Below are positions 58,259-64,000 of a stretch of DNA of 64,000 nt, piece by piece. Source of the stretch: Actinomycetes bacterium (GTDB lineage: Bacteria > Actinomycetota > Acidimicrobiia > Acidimicrobiales > Palsa-688). The notes below the pieces were generated by a model. It was not told where the DNA came from, ran no database searches, and saw nothing but the letters and a program-made list of their open reading frames with translations. The DNA lies in the NCBI GenBank assembly GCA_021808665.1, contig JAKBBA010000001.1, positions 145,197 through 209,196 of the forward strand. Direction: 5' to 3'. Position numbers and translations under genes: made by a program. The first letter of the stretch is position 1. Each line of letters begins with the position of its first letter.

Positions 58259-58876
58259 TCACGACGCCGTGGTGACTGGCTGTCGCAGGATGGTCTTCAA
58301 CTTGGCGGGTTCGGTCTTTCGGGGATCGGAGAGGTAGATCTCGTGGTGGCGCCCGGTGGGAGTGAGCCCGTTGGCGGGCAGGTACTCGTCGTGGAGACGA
58401 GCGAGTGTGGGGCCCTCGTCGTCGTAGGAGCCCACGTGCAGGATCTGCACGCTGCGGCCCTCCGCGTAGCGCTTGAAGCGCAGCAGGTCGAGTGCGGGCA
58501 GTTGTTTGTTCCGTGCGGCGACTTGTGCGGCGTCGACCAGCTCGGGGATGACCCAGTTGGGCTGGGCGATCATCATCGTCCAATCCCATGCGCTCTTGTC
58601 ACGCGTCCGATACACCTCGAGGTCGTCGGCTGACCACAGTCCCTCGAGTGGCGCCACGGTGTGCACCCTGCCCAGCGTCGCCTTTGCCGCGGCGCGGACG
58701 GCGTAGGAGGCTTTATAGAGCGTCTCGACCGCGTGGCGGTAGGCCGGTGAGGTGTTGGGGTCGCCGTGCCCGTCGATCATGAGGAAGCTCATCTCGGGGA
58801 CGTCGATGATCTCGAAGTCGCCGGGCTTCGGCGCGTAGAGAGTCCTGCGTTCCGTCTTGATGTCGTAGCTTTGCAT
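58259..58876 (-). CDS. GyrI-like small-molecule-binding domain protein
   Basis: This 205-residue stand-alone GyrI-like (SOUL/BacT-related) protein begins MQSYDIKTERRTLYAPKPGD and has VPEMSFLMIDGHGDPNTSPA, DWTMMIAQPNWV and GRHHEIYLSDPRKTEP. Such proteins bind amphipathic compounds or hydrolyse cyclopropanoid toxins. The gene sits next to an ABC exporter locus in the accessory segment, so a detoxification role is plausible but not shown. Confidence 0.83.
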   Translation of the reverse strand: MQSYDIKTERRTLYAPKPGDFEIIDVPEMSFLMIDGHGDPNTSPAYRHAVETLYKASYAVRAAAKATLGRVHTVAPLEGLWSADDLEVYRTRDKSAWDWTMMIAQPNWVIPELVDAAQVAARNKQLPALDLLRFKRYAEGRSVQILHVGSYDDEGPTLARLHDEYLPANGLTPTGRHHEIYLSDPRKTEPAKLKTILRQPVTTAS

Positions 58877-58985
58877 CCTGGTCTTCTTCAGGTGGGCCAG
58901 CGTATCGTCGATCGAGGCGCGCTCGTCGTGCGGGGGAGGGCAGGCGGAGATGTGCTCCTGCCGCTGAGCGATGTGCCTGTGGATG

Positions 58986-59801
58986 TCAGGCGTCTCGTCT
59001 GGTGAGAAGCACGGCTGCGGCCGTTAGCAGGGCGGTGATTTCGGCGGTGAGGACTACGAGGGCTGGAAGGGGGTGCAGGGCGGTGGTGTCTGGGTGGTGT
59101 TTGACGAGGGCGTCGGCGGCTCGCAGGGGCAGGTACTGGTTAATGTCCTGGCGGGTGGCCGAGCTGAGGAGCCCGAGGGTCAGTGTTGGGAGGACGAGCA
59201 GGGCGACGATGGCGGTGAGGGCTCCGGCGGTGTGGCGGGCGATGGTGCCGAAGGCGAAGCCGATGAGGGCCATGGCTGTGAAGATTGCTGCAGCACCGAG
59301 GAGCTGTCGTATGGCTATGGCGGTGAGGACGCCGGTGGGGAGGCGGCCGGCGAGGATGGCCTGCCCGATGCCGTAGGAGGCGACCGCCACGACCAGGCCG
59401 TAACCAAAGGCGGCCGAGGAGGTCACGGCGACTTTGGCGGCGAATAGCCGGACTCGTTGGGGGGTGGCGAGGAGGGTGGTGTGGATCGTCGCGCCAGCGT
59501 ATTCGCCGGTGATGATGAGCACACCGGCAAGGGCGGCGACGAACTGGCCTACGGAGATCCCGAACTGGCTGGCGGCGACGGGATCGGCGCCGGAGGGGAT
59601 GTGGGCCATGGAGGCGATGCTCTGGCAGTGCAGCGATCCCAGGGTCACTGAGATGAGGCCGGCTGCGGCGGCGGTGCACCAGGTGGAGCGGGTGGTGCGC
59701 AGCTTGAGCCATTCGGACCTGGCAACTGGAGCCAGTGGACGCAACGGGGCTCTCCGAGTTGCTCGAAGACCGGAATGCTGGTGGGCGGCGGCCGTGGTCA
59801 T
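58986..59801 (-). CDS. ABC-2-type transporter permease
   Basis: This 271-residue membrane protein has six hydrophobic segments and the ABC-2 N-terminal signature ARSEWLKLRTTRSTW, then GVLIITGEYAGATIHTTLLA. It pairs with the ATPase whose gene overlaps by 4 nt upstream. Exporters of this kind under PadR control often handle antibiotics or lantibiotics, but the substrate is unknown. Confidence 0.85.
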   Translation of the reverse strand: MTTAAAHQHSGLRATRRAPLRPLAPVARSEWLKLRTTRSTWCTAAAAGLISVTLGSLHCQSIASMAHIPSGADPVAASQFGISVGQFVAALAGVLIITGEYAGATIHTTLLATPQRVRLFAAKVAVTSSAAFGYGLVVAVASYGIGQAILAGRLPTGVLTAIAIRQLLGAAAIFTAMALIGFAFGTIARHTAGALTAIVALLVLPTLTLGLLSSATRQDINQYLPLRAADALVKHHPDTTALHPLPALVVLTAEITALLTAAAVLLTRRDA

Positions 59802-60736
59802 GGTTCTGATACTTCCTCGCTGTCTGGGGGGATGGTCCCGACGTGTTCGGCGGCCGCCGCGGTGAGGGCCAGGTAGGCCTGTTCGAGGGATGGGACGGTT
59901 TCGGTCAGTTCCGTGAGCACGGCACCGAGAGACGAGGCAACGGCGGCGATGGTCTCGCGGTCGAGCCCGAAGACGAGCAGGGTCGCCTCCTCAGACCTGT
60001 CGATGGCCGCTCCGTGTTGCATGAGCTGCTTGGCGAGAACGTTGGCTTGGTCGCTGCGGACTCTGACGGCCCGGTCGAGCCCGGCGACCAGCGGGAGGTC
60101 GGCGGTCGGGCAGTCGGCCAGAACCCGTCCTTGACCTAACACGACCACGTGGTCGGCGGTCTGGGCGATCTCGGCGATGTGATGGCTCGACACCAAGACT
60201 GTGCGTCCTCGGCCGGCCAGCTCACGTAGGAGGTGTCGCAGCCAGTTGATCCCTTCGGGGTCGAGCCCGTTGGCCGGCTCATCGAGGATCAGCACCGCCG
60301 GGTCGCCGAGCAGGGCCGCGGCCAGGCCAAGTCGTTGGTTCATCCCGAGCGAGAGTTTTCCGGCCCGCCGGCGGCTTACATGGGCAAGGCCGCACAGGGC
60401 CAGCACGTCGGCGGTCCGGCGCTCGGGGATCTGGTTGGAGTAGGCGAGGGCGCGCAGATGGTCGACGGCTCGGCGGCTGGGATGCGCCGACCGGCCTTCG
60501 AGCAGCACACCGACCTCTTGAAGCGGTGCTGGCCGTTCGATGTAGGGGCGCCCGTCGACCAGCGCCCGCCCGGAGGTGGGGCGGTCCAGACCGGCGATCA
60601 TCCGAAGCGTGGTGGACTTGCCGGCCCCGTTCGGTCCGAGCAGCCCGGTCACCGATCCGGCCCGGATCACTGTCGAGAGCATGTCGACGGCCACCGTCGA
60701 GCGGTAGTGCTTGGCCAGTTCGTTCAGCTCGATCAC
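59798..60736 (-). CDS. ABC transporter ATP-binding protein
   Basis: This 312-residue ATPase has Walker A GLLGPNGAGKSTTLRMIAGL, signature LSLGMNQRLGLAAALLGDP and Walker B AVLILDEPANGLDPEG, plus the switch histidine in VLVSSHHIAEI. It is of the ABC-2/DrrA type with a C-terminal extension of about 100 residues. It is the first gene of a two-gene exporter operon, divergent from padR. A palindrome 41 bp upstream of its start is the likely operator. Confidence 0.92.
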   Translation of the reverse strand: MIELNELAKHYRSTVAVDMLSTVIRAGSVTGLLGPNGAGKSTTLRMIAGLDRPTSGRALVDGRPYIERPAPLQEVGVLLEGRSAHPSRRAVDHLRALAYSNQIPERRTADVLALCGLAHVSRRRAGKLSLGMNQRLGLAAALLGDPAVLILDEPANGLDPEGINWLRHLLRELAGRGRTVLVSSHHIAEIAQTADHVVVLGQGRVLADCPTADLPLVAGLDRAVRVRSDQANVLAKQLMQHGAAIDRSEEATLLVFGLDRETIAAVASSLGAVLTELTETVPSLEQAYLALTAAAAEHVGTIPPDSEEVSEP

Positions 60737-60776
60737 ACACGCCCCTCCAGACGATGGCCATTACACCCGTTGACGT

Positions 60777-60795
60777 TATACCGGCTTGCGGTATA
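60777..60795. promoter_or_regulatory. Candidate PadR operator
   Basis: TATACCG (60777-60783) and CGGTATA (60789-60795) form an inverted repeat with a 5-bp centre. It lies between the divergent ABC operon and padR. PadR regulators bind sites of this size. Confidence 0.55.
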
Positions 60796-60818
60796 GCGCA
60801 ACGTGTTGTATCGTCAGC

Positions 60819-60833
60819 AGTACCAGTCGTACT
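60819..60833. promoter_or_regulatory. Second palindrome upstream of padR
   Basis: AGTAC (60819-60823) and GTACT (60829-60833) flank a 5-bp centre, directly before the AGGAGG ribosome site. It could be a second operator giving autoregulation. Confidence 0.4.
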
Positions 60834-60845
60834 AGGAGGCGCTGA

Positions 60846-61172
60846 GTGAAGGACCGAATGGACCGCTGGGCGGACCCCCCGTTGCTGGTGTTGGCCAGCC
60901 TGGCGTCGGGACCCAAGCACGGGTACGCCATCACCCAGGACGTCGATTCCACTATGGGCTTCCGTCTGAGCGCCGGCACTCTCTACGCCGTGCTGGCCCG
61001 ATTGGAGTCCGACGGCCTCATCGAACCCCTCGCCGCTGAGGACCGCCGCCGCCCCTACCGGATCACCCCGGCTGGTGCCGCGGCGCTCGCCGATCAGACC
61101 GTCCGTATGCAGCGAGTGACTGCTCTTGCGTCCGATCGGCTACGCACCAGCATCGGGTGGGCCGGGGCATGA
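60846..61172 (+). CDS. PadR-family transcriptional regulator
   Basis: This 108-residue winged-helix protein has the PadR pattern PLLVLASLASGPKHGYAITQ, LSAGTLYAVLARLESDGLIE and RRRPYRITPAGAAAL. It lacks the long C-terminal dimer helix of larger PadR proteins, so it belongs to the short s2 class. GTG at 60846 has AGGAGG five bases upstream. Its stop overlaps the next gene (ATGA). Confidence 0.9.
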   Translation: MKDRMDRWADPPLLVLASLASGPKHGYAITQDVDSTMGFRLSAGTLYAVLARLESDGLIEPLAAEDRRRPYRITPAGAAALADQTVRMQRVTALASDRLRTSIGWAGA

Positions 61173-62071
61173 CCGCCCACCCGCATCCGAGAAGTGGTCG
61201 GGCCGCCAAGCGACTGGCCGCAGTCGCCCTGTCGACCTATCCGCCGGCTTGGCAGGCCCGTTACCGCGACGAAATGCGGGTGCTGCTCGAAGATACCGGC
61301 GTCGACGGGCGGACCGTCGCTAGCCTGGTCCGAGGAGCCCTAACCGCTTGGGCACGCCCGCCCGCCCACCTGTACCGCCGCGACCCCGCCGCCAAGGCGA
61401 GAGGCGCCCTCGCCACCGTGCTCGCCGCTTGGACCGTGCTCGCCGGTCTCGGACTGGTCTACGGGCAGCTGAACGAGACCCAAGGCCTGCACACCGTCAC
61501 TCCCGGCCATCCCCTCACCCAATGGTCCTACCAGACCTACGCCTTCGCCGCCCACATATCGGTGGCCGTCGTCATCATCGGCGGACTTCCACTGTGGTGC
61601 CACATGCTCCGAGTCGCCCACCGCCAGCGCCGACGCACAGACCAGGCTTTGCTCCTCACGCCAGTCGGAATACCCATCCTGTTCCTCGGCAGTCTCGTCA
61701 CCACCGCCAAACTCGTCCGCCACCCCGGCAACGGGATCGGCGGCTGGTGGTTCCTGGCCCTAACCGTCCTCGGCTTCGCCGCCGCCGGCGGCACCGCCGC
61801 CGGCCCAGCACTCGCCTTACGCCGCCTCCGACCCACCGGAACGTCACTTCGCCTCGCCATCGCCAGCGCCGCCATCGCCGCCGCGACCATGGTCATCGCA
61901 GCCGCAGCCAGCATCGCCGACGCCATCGGACTCTCCCTGTGGGCCGATCACCGCCAACTCAGCCACAACCTCATCCTTCTCGCCATCTACTTCCCTCTCG
62001 CCTCGGGGGCAGCAACCATCGCCGCCATCAGCTCCGCCCGGGGCCTCCAAACAGCCGGATCAGGCACCTAA
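61169..62071 (+). CDS. Membrane protein coupled to PadR, uncharacterised
   Basis: This 300-residue protein has a cytoplasmic N-terminal part (STYPPAWQARYRDEMRVLLED) followed by about six or seven hydrophobic segments. The N-terminal motif is common in PadR-linked actinobacterial membrane proteins of unknown function. Its ATG overlaps the padR stop. It may act with the divergent ABC exporter or sense envelope stress, which is inferred only. Confidence 0.78.
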   Translation: MTAHPHPRSGRAAKRLAAVALSTYPPAWQARYRDEMRVLLEDTGVDGRTVASLVRGALTAWARPPAHLYRRDPAAKARGALATVLAAWTVLAGLGLVYGQLNETQGLHTVTPGHPLTQWSYQTYAFAAHISVAVVIIGGLPLWCHMLRVAHRQRRRTDQALLLTPVGIPILFLGSLVTTAKLVRHPGNGIGGWWFLALTVLGFAAAGGTAAGPALALRRLRPTGTSLRLAIASAAIAAATMVIAAAASIADAIGLSLWADHRQLSHNLILLAIYFPLASGAATIAAISSARGLQTAGSGT

Positions 62072-62366
62072 AGGCGAGCCCACTCGAAGGACCGGCTGGG
62101 CAAGGCAGGCCAAGAAGCATCCGGAGCCGGATGGCGTCCCACGAGACGAACCGCCTAACTAACCCTGAATCAAGCGTAGGCGGGCTGCTGGGGGTGTGCT
62201 GAGGGGCTGAGATCGTGGTGTGGTAGTGGTTTTCGCGGTCGGGTTGGTTGGCCTTGGGATCGTTTTGGGGTGAAGAGATCTGGGCCGTGGGTCCGCGAGA
62301 TCGCCCTCCTGGCATGGGATGATTCGATCGCCAAATACAAACCAACCATGCTCAGGAGGGCGTCTG
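62072..62366. other. Left flank of the IS1380-type element
   Basis: This 295-bp non-coding stretch precedes the transposase. The left inverted repeat of the element should lie here, probably between 62160 and 62250, but its partner is beyond the right window edge, so the terminus cannot be defined. Confidence 0.4.
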
Positions 62367-63992
62367 TTGGCTTCGAAGGTTACATCGGCGGGCTGCGGTC
62401 GTGGTGGAGGCAAGCGGGCGGCCAAGAAGCGGCGACGTCGCCAGTTCTCTGCCGAGGAGCGTCGGGTCCGACGGCGGCTCGAGGAGGCGGTGGCTGTGAA
62501 TGTGGCCGGCCCGGTGATCGGCCGGGCGAACATCTCCTACGAGCTGGCCGAGCGGTCCAGGGCGGTCACTCACGGCGGGATGGGGGCGGTCGTGGGTGTG
62601 GTCGGCCGGGTTGGGCTGGCCGGCGAGATCGACGCCTCTTTGAAGTTGTTGAAGATTCACCGGCCTTACATGGAGTCCGATCATGTGCTCAATATCGCCT
62701 TCAACGCTTTGTGCGGCGGTGTCACCCTGGATGACATCGAGGCCCGCCGCAGCGACTTGGTGTTCCTCGACGGTATCGGGGCCGCCAGCCTGCCCGATCC
62801 GACCACCGCCGGCGATTTCTGCCGGCGGTTCGATCCTGACGCGGTGATGGCATTGCAAGAGGCGGTCAACCGGGCCCGGCTCAAGGTGTGGGCGGCCCAG
62901 CCGGCCGAGTTTTTCGCTCAGACCGCGGTGATCGAGGCTGATGCCTCGATCGTGGCCACCGACGCGGTGACCAAGGGTGGGATCGATATCGCCTACAACG
63001 GCGTGTGGGGCTACTCGTCTTTGGTGGTGAACCTGGCCAACACGAAAGAACCGCTGTATCTGCACCAGTCCGGCGCCAACCGGCCCTCGCATGAGGGGTC
63101 GGCACCCCTGTTCGACCGGTCCATCGCCTTGGTTCGCACCGCCGGGTTCTCCGAGGTGCTGCTGCGCGGCGACACCGACTTCGCTCTCACCGCCAACTTC
63201 GACCGCTGGGACGGCGACGGGATCGGTTTCGTCTTCGGATATGACGCCCGCCCGAACCTGGTGGCCGCCGCCGCCGAGGTCGACAACGAGATGTACCACC
63301 AGCTGCTGTGCCGGGCCGAGCGGGCGGTCAAGACCGAGCCTCGAACCAAACCGGCACGCATCAAAGACGACATCGTGCGGGCCAGGGGCTACAAGAAGAT
63401 CGCCACCGCGGCCGAGGACGTCTGCGAGTTCCCCTACCGGCCCCGCTCGTGTAAACAGCACTACCGAGTCATAGCTTTGCGCAAGGACCTGTCGGTCGAG
63501 CGGGGTGAGAACGTGCTGTTCCACGAACACCGATGGTTCTTCTACATCACCAACCTGCCGGCTGCCACCACCGCCGATGAGGTCGTCATGGCCGCCCGGC
63601 GCCGTTGCGACCAGGAGAACCTGATCGCCCAGCTCAAAGGCCAGGTGCGCGCCCTGCACGCGCCGCTCAACACGCTCATGGCCAACAGGGCGTACATGGT
63701 CATGGCCGCCCTCGCCTGGAGTCTCAAGGCGTGGTGCGCGCTGCTGCTTCCGATCTCGCCCCGCTGGAAAACCGCCCACCACGAGCAGCGCCGACAGCTG
63801 CTCGCCATGGAGTTCCGGACCTTCCGGCGGGCCTTCATCGACATCCCCTGCCAGATCGTCCTCGGCGCCCGACAGGTCCGCTGGCGAATACTCGCCTGGA
63901 ACCCCTGGCTGGCGGCGTTCTTCCGACTCCTCGACGCCCTCGAACCACCCGCCGACACATTTATTAACCGATCCAACAACTCAGGACATTAG
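62367..63992 (+). CDS. IS1380-family DDE transposase
   Basis: This 541-residue transposase, counting from TTG 62367, has AGGAGGG six bases upstream, which favours it over an ATG at 62319. DDE candidates are the aspartate in VIEADASIVATDA, the aspartate in VLLRGDTDFALT and the glutamate in RRCDQENLIAQLKGQ. The intact frame suggests a potentially active element. It mobilises the IS by cut-and-paste or copying. It ends 8 bp before the window edge, so the right inverted repeat is not visible. Confidence 0.9.
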   Translation: MASKVTSAGCGRGGGKRAAKKRRRRQFSAEERRVRRRLEEAVAVNVAGPVIGRANISYELAERSRAVTHGGMGAVVGVVGRVGLAGEIDASLKLLKIHRPYMESDHVLNIAFNALCGGVTLDDIEARRSDLVFLDGIGAASLPDPTTAGDFCRRFDPDAVMALQEAVNRARLKVWAAQPAEFFAQTAVIEADASIVATDAVTKGGIDIAYNGVWGYSSLVVNLANTKEPLYLHQSGANRPSHEGSAPLFDRSIALVRTAGFSEVLLRGDTDFALTANFDRWDGDGIGFVFGYDARPNLVAAAAEVDNEMYHQLLCRAERAVKTEPRTKPARIKDDIVRARGYKKIATAAEDVCEFPYRPRSCKQHYRVIALRKDLSVERGENVLFHEHRWFFYITNLPAATTADEVVMAARRRCDQENLIAQLKGQVRALHAPLNTLMANRAYMVMAALAWSLKAWCALLLPISPRWKTAHHEQRRQLLAMEFRTFRRAFIDIPCQIVLGARQVRWRILAWNPWLAAFFRLLDALEPPADTFINRSNNSGH

Positions 63993-64000
63993 CGGGAGGG

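Noticed and set aside
57921..58589. 222-codon minus-strand frame overlapping the GyrI-like gene
   Set aside because: Most of it is an out-of-frame shadow of the GyrI-like gene and the remaining part has no recognised motif.
61348..62202. 284-codon plus-strand frame over the membrane protein gene
   Set aside because: Its translation is almost entirely Arg, Pro and His, the usual look of a shifted frame over an Ala/Leu-rich membrane protein.
62352..63782. 476-codon open frame antisense to the transposase
   Set aside because: High-GC shadow frame. Its translation has no recognisable domain, whereas the plus strand encodes an IS1380 transposase with intact motifs.
1..64000. CRISPR arrays, tRNA, rRNA or an origin
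   Set aside because: No regularly spaced repeats, cloverleaf-like sequence, ribosomal RNA signature or DnaA-box cluster was recognised by eye; tRNAscan or Infernal would be needed to exclude small RNAs.

Overview
The window reads as high-GC actinobacterial chromosome. A WhiB protein, HupB-type HU, an LprG/P55 pair, a PdtaS-type kinase, DUF3107, DUF3090 and SCO1664 families, F420-type FbiD and a palindromic actinobacterial SOS box all point that way. A complete System I cytochrome c maturation operon is unusual for Actinobacteria, most of which use System II. Together this suggests a deep lineage such as Acidimicrobiia. That placement is inference; no 16S rRNA or other marker gene is present.

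1-9.5 kb: a split SOS mutasome. The 5' part of dnaE2 runs off the left edge and imuA-imuB lies at 4.2-6.4 kb. Each has an identical LexA box, and an amidase gene and a PAP2-superfamily gene sit between them. A malic enzyme, a gene-poor stretch with hairpins, a MarR regulator and a small four-cysteine protein follow.

9.5-25.9 kb: envelope and metabolism. Here are a large lipoprotein with about ten Asp-box-like repeats, rnhB, a RibD-like reductase, an fbiD/PIG-L pair, HU, a GH63 glycosidase, a GT28-type glycosyltransferase coupled to a polysaccharide deacetylase, a ZnuA-like lipoprotein lacking its expected histidines, a beta-lactamase-fold protein, an AhpD-like protein, and lprG-P55.

25.9-41 kb: DUF3107, twin ArsA/Get3-like ATPases, pdtaS, whiB, a lipid kinase with SigF-type sigma and anti-sigma genes, etfBA, a phosphatase/DUF3090/SCO1664 trio, family 5 UDG, dGTPase, a sulfite-oxidase-fold/cytochrome b pair, and mrp.

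41-56 kb: a SufR-like regulator next to a cysteine desulfurase homologue whose PLP lysine is glutamine. Then comes ccdA-ccmABCDEFGH on the minus strand, including a tiny TTG-initiated ccmD, followed by a GT4, TetR, a thioesterase, a peroxiredoxin, rpiA and a frameshifted secreted CHAP protein.

56-64 kb: an accessory segment. It begins at an acyl-CoA dehydrogenase remnant, carries an HTH/nucleotidyltransferase pair resembling an AbiE-like toxin-antitoxin or defence module, a GyrI-like protein and a PadR-controlled ABC exporter locus, and ends with an IS1380-type transposase at the right edge.

Two habits recur. Many genes start 6-7 nt after a TAnnnT box, as in leaderless mRNAs. Operon junctions overlap by 4 nt (ATGA, GTGA and, unusually often, TTGA). 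No tRNA, rRNA or CRISPR array was recognised.
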